From positions 1-64,000 of the forward strand of contig CBDAQZ010000003.1 in assembly GCA_965199335.1 (NCBI GenBank): a stretch of 64,000 nt of DNA, written 5' to 3'. Position numbers and translations under genes: made by a program. Below are positions 1 to 8,673 of this stretch, one piece after another. The DNA is from CBDAQV01 sp965199335. Lineage in GTDB: Bacteria > Pseudomonadota > Alphaproteobacteria > CALMVH01. Every line of letters begins with the position of its first letter. Within the stretch, counting starts at the first letter, position 1. The notes under the pieces were generated by a model that saw only the letters and a program-made list of their open reading frames with translations, had not been told where the DNA came from and made no database searches.

Positions 1-457
1 ACTCGTTACCCTGTTTTCCCTTACGGTGCCGCAGAATGTCCTGACGCTGGGATTGTGGGCCCGGAACCTGTCCGGGCATCCCGCGATCGTAGCCGGCGGT
101 TCCGGCGACACCGTTCCCGGTACTTTCGAGGACAGCCTGAGGAAGGTCGCAAACGGGATTGCAGCCAGCCCGCATCCTGCAGTGGCGGCGCGGGCTAGCG
201 CCGACCAGGCGACGCAGGCCGACCTGGCACGGCTGGAAGCGCAGCATGTTTTCGATAGCATGGACCGATCTGCCGTAAGCGAAGATTTGACCAAGCGTAA
301 CCGGGCGCTGATGGATTTCATCGCCGCCAACCGCAGCCTGATCCTGGCCAAAAGTTCGTCGGCCGATGTGTTCCTGGACGCCTTGCAACGCGCGACCGAC
401 CTGGACAGCTACAAGCATTCACTGACCGATAAGCAGCCGGCGCGGGGACCGCGCTAG
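1..457 (+). CDS. 3' part of an unrecognised protein gene
   Basis: The reading frame is open to the left edge of the window and ends with TAG at 455-457, so the start probably lies upstream. An internal GTG at 26 would give 143 residues. The visible part is rich in Ala, Asp and Arg, looks helical and soluble, and has no signal peptide, membrane segment or motif that I recognise. Its stop codon overlaps the stop of the convergent hydrolase gene by 4 bp. I cannot assign a function. Confidence 0.5.
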   Translation, partial: LVTLFSLTVPQNVLTLGLWARNLSGHPAIVAGGSGDTVPGTFEDSLRKVANGIAASPHPAVAARASADQATQADLARLEAQHVFDSMDRSAVSEDLTKRNRALMDFIAANRSLILAKSSSADVFLDALQRATDLDSYKHSLTDKQPARGPR

Positions 458-1191
458 AACCGATCGAACCAACCGCTGGTTTTTTCCAGCAGTTCGTCGC
501 AACTGCTGCCTTCGTAAAAACAATGGCCTGCCTCAGCGACGACATCGCTGATATTCAGCGGGTTGCCGAATGAATGATACGAAACAGGATTATCCTTCAA
601 AACGCCCTTTCCCGCGTGAACCACCTGGACCGGATGTTCGTAGACTCTCGCAAGCTCACAACAGGCGTCGTTGTCGAAATTTTCTTTTTCCCGATACATC
701 TTTTTGCCGATCAGCGTCGCGACACCCCAGTTGATGATGACGAATTCGTCTTTCTCATCGTAGATATTGGCAAATTTCGAACTGAGAGATTTCAGATCGA
801 AGGACGGATCCCAAAGGCTGACGGCAGTAACCCGCCTTGATCGCGCAATCATGATCGTGGGGCCGCCATAGCTGTGCCCGATCAGAAAAATCTTTTCGTA
901 CGAAGCCGAAAAATGGTCCAGCACCGTATTCAGATCGTCCGCATGCGTTTGCAGCGTGCAATCCAGGAGCCTGCGCGCGCCGGGTTCGCCGTCGTACAGG
1001 TTGAAACGATAGACATCGTGCTTCTGCGACAGAAAATCGGCGGCACGTTTCAGGGTATATTCGTACATGTTGCCCGTCAGGCCATGGACGATGAAGACGG
1101 CGGATCTTACATCCTCGCCCGATGAATTCCTGACACCGTGAATTCTATGACTATCCGGCGTTCCGATATCCCATTTCTTTTCTACTATCAT
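454..1191 (-). CDS. alpha/beta-hydrolase (serine esterase/lipase-like)
   Basis: The 245-residue protein has an alpha/beta-hydrolase layout. HGLTG near residue 36 supplies the oxyanion region, GHSYGG places the nucleophile at Ser107, and a late AGHCF near residue 227 supplies the catalytic His. The acid is probably the Asp of LWDPSFD. There is no signal peptide, so it is likely cytoplasmic. Its ATG overlaps the TGA of the upstream carbonic anhydrase by 4 bp, so the two are probably co-transcribed and translationally coupled. The substrate cannot be told from sequence; a short-chain ester or monoacylglycerol would be ordinary for the family. Confidence 0.8.
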   Translation of the reverse strand: MIVEKKWDIGTPDSHRIHGVRNSSGEDVRSAVFIVHGLTGNMYEYTLKRAADFLSQKHDVYRFNLYDGEPGARRLLDCTLQTHADDLNTVLDHFSASYEKIFLIGHSYGGPTIMIARSRRVTAVSLWDPSFDLKSLSSKFANIYDEKDEFVIINWGVATLIGKKMYREKENFDNDACCELARVYEHPVQVVHAGKGVLKDNPVSYHSFGNPLNISDVVAEAGHCFYEGSSCDELLEKTSGWFDRF

Positions 1192-1841
1192 ACCGTTTCG
1201 CTGTTTGGGACCAGCATCTCGAACGATGCCGTCTCGGCGGAATAGGCCAGCAATTTGCCTTGGTCGATATCGAAATACCAGCCGTGCAGCACTAGTGTAT
1301 TATTTTCGATGCGCTCGCGTACCCAAGGGAAGGACAGCAGGTTTTCGAGGGAGACAAGGATACCGGCTTCCTCGCACGCGCGGCACTGGATGGCGGCGGG
1401 CTGATCGGGCAGTTCGCGCAGCACCCACTCCCGGGCGCGAAGGGCGATCTTGACCCAGGTACCGATGAATTCGTAGCTGTGCTGGGTTATTCCTTCGCCA
1501 TCCATCAGGGCCTTGATGCCGCCGCAGTTGGAATGTCCGAGGACGATGATATGCTCGACCTCAAGGCCTTTGACCGCGAATTCTATGGCTGCGCGCATGC
1601 CGGGGCCCTCGCCGGTGTAGACATAGGGCGGGACCAGATTGGCTACGTTGCGGATGACGAACAGGTCGCCGGGATCGGCCCCTGTCAGCATCCCGGGATC
1701 GACACGGGAATCACAACAGGAAATCACCAGCGTGCGAGGCCTCTGACGCCGACTGAGGCTGGAGAACAGGCTGGTATCATCACGAAAATACTTCGCCTGG
1801 AAACGCTCGAATCCAGCAATGAACTTATCGATGTCTTTCAT
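1188..1841 (-). CDS. beta-class carbonic anhydrase
   Basis: This zinc enzyme interconverts CO2 and bicarbonate. The 217-residue protein carries the beta-class signature: Cys42 and Asp44 in CCDSR and the His103/Cys106 pair in GHSNC, which together form the zinc site and the Asp-Arg dyad. The length is normal for bacterial beta enzymes and there is no export signal. It is the first gene of a two-gene unit with the alpha/beta-hydrolase, overlapping by ATGA. A 9-bp inverted repeat lies just upstream of the start. Confidence 0.93.
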   Translation of the reverse strand: MKDIDKFIAGFERFQAKYFRDDTSLFSSLSRRQRPRTLVISCCDSRVDPGMLTGADPGDLFVIRNVANLVPPYVYTGEGPGMRAAIEFAVKGLEVEHIIVLGHSNCGGIKALMDGEGITQHSYEFIGTWVKIALRAREWVLRELPDQPAAIQCRACEEAGILVSLENLLSFPWVRERIENNTLVLHGWYFDIDQGKLLAYSAETASFEMLVPNSETV

Positions 1842-1854
1842 GGCACCGTTTCTA

Positions 1855-1892
1855 CGATATGATTGATAGCGTTAAGCTGTCGGATCATATCG
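1855..1892. promoter_or_regulatory. Inverted repeat upstream of the carbonic anhydrase gene
   Basis: CGATATGAT at 1855-1863 is the exact reverse complement of ATCATATCG at 1884-1892, with 20 bp between. It sits 14 bp before the carbonic anhydrase ATG on the minus strand, where an operator or leader hairpin would lie. No known regulator consensus was recognised, so the function is inferred from position only. Confidence 0.35.
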
Positions 1893-1919
1893 ATGATTGA
1901 CGGTCCTTACCAGACTGCC

Positions 1920-2762
1920 TTAACTGCCGGGACTGCCACCGAACTTGAAGCCGGATGCGATCCGGGGCTGGCGTGTGGCAGGAACGTCGCGGGGCAGGAT
2001 TTCCGCGCCCATGGGGGTGCTGTATCCCACCTGATTTCTGCCCATCTGTTTCGCGATATACATGGCGGCATCGGCGCGGCCGATCATAGGCATCTGGTCG
2101 TTACCATCCTTCACATGATCATAAGTGGCGACCCCGAGGCTTGCGGTCACGCTGATATGAGTTTGACCATCTTTTTCCAGAGGCAGTTTGGTTGGCGAGG
2201 TAGCGATATCATGCCTGATTTCCTGAGCGATGATTTTCGCATCCTCTAGCGAGCAGCCTAAAAGGATAACGCCGAATTCCTCGCCGCCGTAACGCGCTGG
2301 TTGCTTGATCAAACCGATTTGCTCGGCGGTGCCTTCAGTCCCGATGCGTGCAACCATATCTTCGGTCCGATGATGGTTGTTCAACACCTTGCCCACTGTC
2401 TTTAACACCGCATCTCCAGCGGGATGGCCGTGCACGTCGTTCACCTTGGTCTTGAAATGGTCGACATCGATGATGATGAGAGAAACCGGTAGATCTTCGC
2501 GCCTGGTAGCGAGAGAAATCGCCTTCTTCATCTGGTCGTCGAAAGTGCCCCTGTTAGGAAGCTGAGTCAGTGCGTCGGTGCCAGCACGTTGCTCGGCCTT
2601 GTCGGCGCGAGTCGCCTCACGCTTGCTGTCCTCGATCATGGCGGTGACAAATGCCGGAAAGGACCGAGGATGGCGAACCAGCTCAAAAGCTGTCTCGAAG
2701 AAAGCTGTTACAGGACGGCGTTCGCTTCCACGCTCGCCCTGGGCGGTATCGGAATTGCTCAT
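1920..2762 (-). CDS. GGDEF-domain diguanylate cyclase
   Basis: A 280-residue cytoplasmic protein with one GGDEF domain (about residues 70-240) that should make cyclic-di-GMP from two GTP. LTQLPNR starts the domain, DVDHFK is the metal-binding segment and RYGGEEF is the active-site loop, so it is probably active. The first ~65 residues form a short helical, sensor-free N-terminus. Two oddities: RTED, which fits the RxxD inhibitory site, is separated from the GGEEF loop by about 18 extra residues, and the C-terminal ~35 residues are Pro/Arg/Gly-rich. It is transcribed alone from an AT-rich upstream region at 2763-2820. Confidence 0.9.
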   Translation of the reverse strand: MSNSDTAQGERGSERRPVTAFFETAFELVRHPRSFPAFVTAMIEDSKREATRADKAEQRAGTDALTQLPNRGTFDDQMKKAISLATRREDLPVSLIIIDVDHFKTKVNDVHGHPAGDAVLKTVGKVLNNHHRTEDMVARIGTEGTAEQIGLIKQPARYGGEEFGVILLGCSLEDAKIIAQEIRHDIATSPTKLPLEKDGQTHISVTASLGVATYDHVKDGNDQMPMIGRADAAMYIAKQMGRNQVGYSTPMGAEILPRDVPATRQPRIASGFKFGGSPGS

Positions 2763-2867
2763 GTCGAATTGGTCCTAAGGTGCACGTTAGAGATTATTAC
2801 CAACTTATTAAAGTATAAGGGTGACTGTCAAGGACAGATTACCAACCAATCGTGTTATTTGCGTAAA

Positions 2868-4343
2868 TCAAACTTTCGGACGCATCGTCGGAAAGGCGAT
2901 CACGTCGCGGATCGTCGTACTGCCGGTCAGCAGCATGATGACGCGATCGACACCAACGCCAAGGCCTCCGGTGGGTGGCATGCCATGTTCCAGTGCCACG
3001 ACATAGTCCTGGTCTAGATACTGCGCCTCATCGTCGCCCTTTTCCCGGTTGGCGACCTGTTCCTGGAAACGCATCAACTGTTCCTGCGGATCGTTGAGTT
3101 CAGAGAACGCGTTGGCGATCTCGTATCCGTTAACATAGCTCTCGAACCGCTCCGCCAGTAGCTGATTGGAGCGATGAACCTTGGCTAGCGGCGAGATATC
3201 CTTTGGCATGTCGGTCACATGGACCGGCTGGATCAGCGTATGCTCGACCTTCTCGCCGAACACGGTTTCAACCACCTTGCCCCAGCTTTCATCGCCCTTC
3301 ATGTGGACGCCAACTCCCTTGGCGGCACTTCTGGCATCGTCGACAGCCATGAAATCGATGCCGGTCGCCTCCCTGACCAGTTCGCACATGGTCGCCCGGC
3401 GCCAGGGGGCCTTGAAGTCGATGCTGTTTTCACCGACCTGCACCACCGTGGTGCCCAGCACCGCCTGTGCGGTTTCGCTTATCAACGTCTCGGTCAGCAC
3501 CATGATGTCGTTATAGTCGGCATAGGCCTGATAAAGCTCAAGCATGGTAAATTCGGGATTGTGGCGGGTCGACAGCCCTTCGTTGCGGAAATTGCGGTTG
3601 ATCTCGAACACCTTGTCCGACAGGCCGCCGACCATCAGGCGCTTCAGGTACAGCTCGGGCGCGATGCGCAGGAAAAGCTCGAGGTCCAGCGCGTTGTGAT
3701 GGGTGGTGAACGGCTTGGCGTTGGTGCCGCCGGGGATCGGGTGCAGCATAGGCGTTTCCACCTCCAGGAAGCCGCGTGCCTCCAGGAACTGGCGCATGAA
3801 GGCGACGATCTGGCTGCGGCGACGCAGGGTCAGCCGTGTCTCCTCGTTCGCGATCAGGTCGATGTAGCGCTGGCGGTAGCGCGTATCGACATCGGCCAGG
3901 CCGTGCCATTTCTCGGGCGGCGGCAGCAACGTCTTCGACAGCATGGTCAGTGCGCGCACGTTGACCGTCAGTTCGCCCCGCGGCGTGCGGCGCACGATGC
4001 CCTCGATCCCGATGATGTCGCCCAGGTCCAGCAGCTTCAGGAACTGCATCCCCGCTTCGGGCAGGAAGTCCTTGTGGCAGAAGGCCTGCATCTTGCCCGC
4101 CGCGTCCATCAGGTCGATGAACATGCCGTTGTTGCGGATCGCCATGATCCGGCCCGCCATGCGTACCGTGTCTTCCGTCACCTCGCCCGGTTGCAGATGG
4201 CCGTATTTCGCCGCCAGCTCGTCGGATTTGATCGTGACGTCGAAATGATGCGGGTATGGGTCCAGTCCCAGCGCCCTGATCTGTTCCAGCTTGTCGAGGC
4301 GGGCCTGGCGGTAGGCATGCACGGGTTCGTTATTGTCGCTCAT
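2868..4343 (-). CDS. lysS: Lysyl-tRNA synthetase, class II
   Basis: Charges tRNA-Lys with lysine. The 491-residue protein has the usual layout: a helical N-terminus, an OB-fold anticodon-binding domain (about 60-170), then the class II catalytic core with motif 2 (FRNEGLSTRHNPEF) and motif 3 (GLGVGVDRVIMLL) near the C-terminus. Length is normal. It is transcribed divergently from the penicillin-acylase-like gene, from which it is separated by a short AT-rich spacer. Confidence 0.97.
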   Translation of the reverse strand: MSDNNEPVHAYRQARLDKLEQIRALGLDPYPHHFDVTIKSDELAAKYGHLQPGEVTEDTVRMAGRIMAIRNNGMFIDLMDAAGKMQAFCHKDFLPEAGMQFLKLLDLGDIIGIEGIVRRTPRGELTVNVRALTMLSKTLLPPPEKWHGLADVDTRYRQRYIDLIANEETRLTLRRRSQIVAFMRQFLEARGFLEVETPMLHPIPGGTNAKPFTTHHNALDLELFLRIAPELYLKRLMVGGLSDKVFEINRNFRNEGLSTRHNPEFTMLELYQAYADYNDIMVLTETLISETAQAVLGTTVVQVGENSIDFKAPWRRATMCELVREATGIDFMAVDDARSAAKGVGVHMKGDESWGKVVETVFGEKVEHTLIQPVHVTDMPKDISPLAKVHRSNQLLAERFESYVNGYEIANAFSELNDPQEQLMRFQEQVANREKGDDEAQYLDQDYVVALEHGMPPTGGLGVGVDRVIMLLTGSTTIRDVIAFPTMRPKV

Positions 4344-4417
4344 GGATCATGAAACTTTCTGTTAGTATGGCCCTTATAGGAGTGCTGGGATCGAGTGAGA
4401 AGGCGAAACAGGACGTA

Positions 4418-6667
4418 ATGAAACTAAAGGCCAAACTTAACGGGCTGAATTCCTTTGCGATCCTGACCGGGTCGTTGCTGGGCAGCCGGATGCCGCCGTC
4501 GCGCATGATCGCCGACCGGCTGCGCCAGATCCCGCTGGCGGGCGCTCCGTTGGACCAGAACGTCACGATCCACTGGAACGAGAACCACATTCCGTTCGTC
4601 GAGGCCCAGACCGATCGTGACGGCGCGGTTGCCCTCGGCATGGTGCACGCGCATCTGCGGCTCGCGCAGATGGAGATGATGCGCCGCATCGCCCATGGCC
4701 GCACCTCGGAGATGATCGGCCCAGGCGGCGTCGAGTTGGACCATGCCCTGCGCGCCTTCCATTTCGGCCGCACGACAAAGCGCAGCATCGAAAAGCTGCC
4801 CGACCACACGCGGGCCTGGCTGGAGAATTTCGTCGCCGGCATCAATCACTACCTGATCAACACCGCCGAATTGCCGCCCGAGTTCGCGTGGCTGGGCCTG
4901 GCGCGCGAACCGTGGACGCTGGGCGATATCCTGACCATTGGCCGCATGTCCGGCGCCGATGTGCACTGGATGATCTGGCTGAAGCTACTGCGCTTTCGCC
5001 GCGGCACCGAATGGCCGACCTTGTGGGACCGGCTGTTGGTGGAGGGCGTCGGCAATATCGACCGCTACGCCATGGGCAAGCAGGATGGGCCTCTGGGTAC
5101 CATCCTTGCCAGTGGCAGGACCGGCAGCAATTCCTTCGCGGCCGGCGGCGCCAAGACCGGAACCGGCAGCGGCTTCATCGCCAGCGACCCGCATCTGCCG
5201 GTGACGCTGCCCAATATCTGGCTGCTGGCCGGATACAAATGCCCCAGCTACCACGTGCTGGGTTTCATGCTGCCCGCCCTGCCCTTCATCGGCCTCGGCC
5301 GCAATCCCGACATCGCCTGGGGCGGCACCAACCTGCATGGCGCCAATACCGACCTGGTCGATCTGTCGGAGGAAGATCCGGCAAAGCTGACGACGCGCAG
5401 CGAGACGATCAAGATTCGTGGCCGCCCCTCGGTCACCCGCACCATCCGCGATTCACGTTTCGGGCCGGTGATCTCCGACTCTTCGCTGGTCGGTACCGGC
5501 GACATCTTCGCCCTGCGCTGGGCGGGGCATGAGGACACGGACGAGTTCAGCGCCATGCTGGGCTTCAACCGCGCCACCAACTGGGAAGAATTCGCCGGGG
5601 CAGCGGATACGTTCGCCGTTCCCGGGCAGAACTTCACCTATACCGATACCAAGGGTCATATCGGCAAGCTGATCGCCACGATCGTGCCGCGTCGCAAGAA
5701 CAAGCCGTCGAGCAAGATGCTGTCCTCGCCCGAAGAGATGAACGACTGGGACCAGCTTGCGGCGTCGAAAGACATGCCGCGCGAATACGATCCCGAACGC
5801 GGCTTCGTCGCATCGGCCAATAACGAACCGCCCGATGTTGGCTATCCGCTGGGCGTCTTCTTTTCCTCCCCCGATCGCATCCGGCGCATCAGCCAGGTGC
5901 TGGAGGAAGCAAATAAGGTCGACCTCGACGTGCTGGGGTCTCTGCAGCGCGACGTCAGCCTGGTTCCGGTCCTGAGCTTTCGCGACCTGATCCTGGAGCG
6001 GATGCAACAGGCGCCGCTCAAGCCGAGCCTGACGCGGTACATCCAGCCGGTAATCAGTGCCCTGCGCGAGTGGGACGGCTCCTACGACGAGGGTTCCGCC
6101 GGTGCCTTGGCGTTCGAGATGGTGCAGAGCTTCCTGTTCTACTCGCTGCACCCCCCGGCCGAACGGGCGGCCTTTTCCTCGGTCTGGCACACGCGCGTGC
6201 TGACCGAGCATTCGCTGGCCGCCGAACCGCCCGAACGGGCCTCCAAAATGGTGGCGAAGGCTGTGCTGCGGGCAGTGCCACTGATGCAGCGCCATCGCAC
6301 CTGGGGCGCGGTGCATCGCATGCGGCTGCGCCACCCGCTGGCGATCCTGCCCGGCGTCGGCCGCCGCTTCCAGTTCGACGAATGGGGCGTCGGCGGCAAC
6401 GAGGATACAGTGATGAAGACCGGCGTGCCGACTTCCATCGGCGTGCATGGCGTATCGTACGGCTCGATCGCGCGCCACGTCTCGGACCTGTCCGACCCCA
6501 ACGAGAATTATTTCTGCCTGCTGGGCGGCCAGGACGGCTGGCTGGGCAGCAACACCATGTTGGACCAGATACCGCTGTGGCGCGAGGGGCGCTACATCAA
6601 GGTGCCGCTGTCGCTCGATGCGGTGAGGGCCAGTTTCCCGCACCGCACGATCGTGAAGCCCGGCTGA
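4418..6667 (+). CDS. Penicillin acylase (Ntn-hydrolase) family amidase
   Basis: Members of this family are self-cleaving N-terminal-nucleophile hydrolases that cut amide bonds in beta-lactams, N-acyl-homoserine lactones and N-acyl amino acids. After the alpha-chain region, TGSNSF places the likely cleavage site and nucleophile at Ser237, followed by SDPHLP and GGTNLHGANTD, typical of the beta chain. I chose ATG 4418 because GGA lies just before it; an in-frame ATG at 4349 would add 23 residues. No convincing signal peptide is visible, unlike periplasmic family members. The stop overlaps the ATG of the GH3-family gene by one base, so the two are an operon. The substrate is unknown. Confidence 0.88.
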   Translation: MKLKAKLNGLNSFAILTGSLLGSRMPPSRMIADRLRQIPLAGAPLDQNVTIHWNENHIPFVEAQTDRDGAVALGMVHAHLRLAQMEMMRRIAHGRTSEMIGPGGVELDHALRAFHFGRTTKRSIEKLPDHTRAWLENFVAGINHYLINTAELPPEFAWLGLAREPWTLGDILTIGRMSGADVHWMIWLKLLRFRRGTEWPTLWDRLLVEGVGNIDRYAMGKQDGPLGTILASGRTGSNSFAAGGAKTGTGSGFIASDPHLPVTLPNIWLLAGYKCPSYHVLGFMLPALPFIGLGRNPDIAWGGTNLHGANTDLVDLSEEDPAKLTTRSETIKIRGRPSVTRTIRDSRFGPVISDSSLVGTGDIFALRWAGHEDTDEFSAMLGFNRATNWEEFAGAADTFAVPGQNFTYTDTKGHIGKLIATIVPRRKNKPSSKMLSSPEEMNDWDQLAASKDMPREYDPERGFVASANNEPPDVGYPLGVFFSSPDRIRRISQVLEEANKVDLDVLGSLQRDVSLVPVLSFRDLILERMQQAPLKPSLTRYIQPVISALREWDGSYDEGSAGALAFEMVQSFLFYSLHPPAERAAFSSVWHTRVLTEHSLAAEPPERASKMVAKAVLRAVPLMQRHRTWGAVHRMRLRHPLAILPGVGRRFQFDEWGVGGNEDTVMKTGVPTSIGVHGVSYGSIARHVSDLSDPNENYFCLLGGQDGWLGSNTMLDQIPLWREGRYIKVPLSLDAVRASFPHRTIVKPG

Positions 6668-8184
6668 TGCTGAACGCGACGCCGATCCTTGGCCTTTACG
6701 CCAGGCGGCGGCTGTCGCGCTTGAGCCGGCTCGATCCGGCGGCGACACAGGAGGCGCAGTTGCTGTCCCTGCTACGCCAGGCCGGCGATACGAAGTTCGG
6801 CCGGGAATACGGCTTTGCGTCCATCACCGGCGTTACCGATTACCAGAAGCGCGTGCCGTTGCGTCGGTACGAGGATTTCTGGAATTCGTACTGGCGTACG
6901 CCCTTCCCCACTTTGGACAATGTCACGTGGCCGGGCAAGATCCCCTATTTCGCCGCCAGTTCCGGCACGACATCCGGTAACACGAAATACATTCCGGTCA
7001 GCCCGCAGATGGTGAATTCGAACCGCAAGGCGGCGCTCGACCTGCTCAGCTTCCACTACCAGGCGCAGCCCGGTACGCGGATCATGGGCGGCAAGAATTT
7101 TCTTCTGGGCGGCAATGCCGACCTGGCCCGTCGCGCGGCAGGCGTCGCCAGCGGCGACCTGTCCGGCATCGCCGCGAACGAACTGCCCTGGTGGACCAAG
7201 GGCCGCTACTTTCCCGACGAGACCCTGTCGCGCATCGCCGACTGGGATGAGAAGGTCGACCGCCTCGCCCCGCTGTCGCTGTCGCAGGATATCCGCATGC
7301 TGGGCGGCACGGTCAGCTGGCTGCTGGCGTTCATCGAACGCGCCATCGCGCTGAAACCGGGCGCGAGCGGCATCGGCGATATCTACCCCGACCTGGACCT
7401 GCTGGTGCATGGCGGGGTCAATTTCGCGCCGTACAAGCGCCGCTTCGACGCGCTACTGGCGAACAGCCACGCCGAGACGCGCGAGGTCTATCCCGCCAGC
7501 GAAGGCTTCGTGGCGCTGGCCGATCGCCGCTCGGGCGAGGGGCTGCGGCTGATGCTGGACAACGGCATCTTCTTCGAGTTCGTGCCGGTCGAGGAGCTGG
7601 AAGCGGACAGGCCTACGCGCCATTGGATCGGAACGGTCGAGACCGGGCAGAACTACGCAATCGTGCTTACCACGAATGCCGGGCTGTGGTCTTATCTGCT
7701 GGGCGACACGGTACGCTTCATGGACAAGAAAACGCCGCGCCTGCTGGTGACGGGTCGGACCTCGTATTTCCTGTCTGCCTTCGGCGAACATCTGATCGGT
7801 GAGGAGATCGAGACCAGTGTCGAGATGGCCGCCGCCGCCGTGGATGCGAACGTGACGGATTATTCCGTCGGCGCGCTGTATCCCGAGAAACCCGGCGAGA
7901 AAGGACGACATCTGTTCATCGTCGAATTCTCACCCGAACTGAACGCCAGCGGCGTCGAGCGGTTCGCCGATGTGCTGGACCAGTCGCTGAGCCAAGCGAA
8001 CCTGGATTACCGCGAGCACCGTGCCAACAACGTGCAGATGCTGCCGCCCCTGGTGCAGACGGTGAGGCCCGGCACCTTCGCCGCCTGGATGAAAAGCCGC
8101 GGCAAGCTGGGCGCGCAGAACAAGGTGCCGCGCGTGATCACGGACGAGGAGTTGTTTCGAAGTTTAAGGGACGCGGCGGAATGA
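6667..8184 (+). CDS. GH3 auxin-responsive promoter family protein (acyl-acid amido synthetase-like)
   Basis: A 505-residue member of the GH3 adenylate-forming family. Plant members join a carboxylic acid, activated as an acyl-adenylate, to an amino acid. SSGTTSGNTKYIP (near residue 98) is the family phosphate-binding loop, YPASEGF and YLLGDTVRF are the later nucleotide-binding signatures, and a C-terminal swing domain follows. ATG 6667 overlaps the stop of the acylase (TGATG). The reaction type is inferred from the family; bacterial substrates are poorly known. Pairing with an amidase suggests conjugation and deconjugation of the same class of amides. Confidence 0.88.
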   Translation: MLNATPILGLYARRRLSRLSRLDPAATQEAQLLSLLRQAGDTKFGREYGFASITGVTDYQKRVPLRRYEDFWNSYWRTPFPTLDNVTWPGKIPYFAASSGTTSGNTKYIPVSPQMVNSNRKAALDLLSFHYQAQPGTRIMGGKNFLLGGNADLARRAAGVASGDLSGIAANELPWWTKGRYFPDETLSRIADWDEKVDRLAPLSLSQDIRMLGGTVSWLLAFIERAIALKPGASGIGDIYPDLDLLVHGGVNFAPYKRRFDALLANSHAETREVYPASEGFVALADRRSGEGLRLMLDNGIFFEFVPVEELEADRPTRHWIGTVETGQNYAIVLTTNAGLWSYLLGDTVRFMDKKTPRLLVTGRTSYFLSAFGEHLIGEEIETSVEMAAAAVDANVTDYSVGALYPEKPGEKGRHLFIVEFSPELNASGVERFADVLDQSLSQANLDYREHRANNVQMLPPLVQTVRPGTFAAWMKSRGKLGAQNKVPRVITDEELFRSLRDAAE

Positions 8185-8221
8185 CGGGTTAGGTAATGAT
8201 CTTTTGCAACATTGCCTGCGA

Positions 8222-8515
8222 TCACACACCAAAGCGACCAAACACTACTCCGGGATTTGCAGCGGTTTTCGGCGTGGTTGAGTCAGGATTGGATTTCTGT
8301 TCCGCCTGAAAATCGGCTATATCTTTCTTCACGCCGGCCATGACGAGAGCGGTGCCTACGACAGCCAGACCTACGATTACTTTTTTCTCAAACGAGCTGG
8401 GGCCACTGTCCAGCATAATACCGTCGGCAATAAGGGCTAGAGCACCCGTTCCTATCAATGTGGTAGCGTTGGTAAGTCTGCTCCACGGGGAAGGCTTATT
8501 ATCTTCGGCATCCAT
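8222..8515 (-). CDS. Small membrane protein, unknown
   Basis: A 97-residue protein with two predicted membrane helices, one at about residues 18-34 (TTLIGTGALALIADGI) and one at 46-61 (VIVGLAVVGTALVMAG), a charged cytoplasmic-looking segment after them (KKDIADFQAEQK) and a Ser/Thr/Pro-rich tail. No family recognised. It stands alone, convergent with the GH3 gene, with an AT-rich upstream region, and resembles other short membrane proteins in this window in general build but not in sequence. Confidence 0.6.
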   Translation of the reverse strand: MDAEDNKPSPWSRLTNATTLIGTGALALIADGIMLDSGPSSFEKKVIVGLAVVGTALVMAGVKKDIADFQAEQKSNPDSTTPKTAANPGVVFGRFGV

Positions 8516-8587
8516 TGGACGATCTCGGTAAAGCGGATAATGAATTCATATAAACCGATTTAACGTCCTGAATCAATAAAAAGCGCC

Positions 8588-8670
8588 GTCATTCCGTGCG
8601 CAGCACGGAATCCATACGGTCCACGCAGCGGCACAGGCCTATGGATTCTGGCGCTCAGCACCGGAATGAC
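8588..8670. repeat. Dispersed palindromic element, copy 1 (REP/BIME-like)
   Basis: An 83-bp intergenic element that begins GTCATTCC and ends GGAATGAC. Each half folds into its own hairpin: ATTCCGTGC/GCACGGAAT on the left and an imperfect GGATTCTGGCGC/CACCGGAAT on the right. The halves are joined by CCATACGG...CTATGG. Two close relatives lie at 14182-14271 and 37216-37300. It ends 3 bp before the stop codon of the NAD(P)HX gene, so it could also act as a 3' hairpin. Confidence 0.85.
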
Positions 8671-8673
8671 AAA

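Noticed and set aside
3219..4352. 377-codon plus-strand frame opposite lysS
   Set aside because: Shadow of lysS, no recognisable domain or ribosome-binding site.
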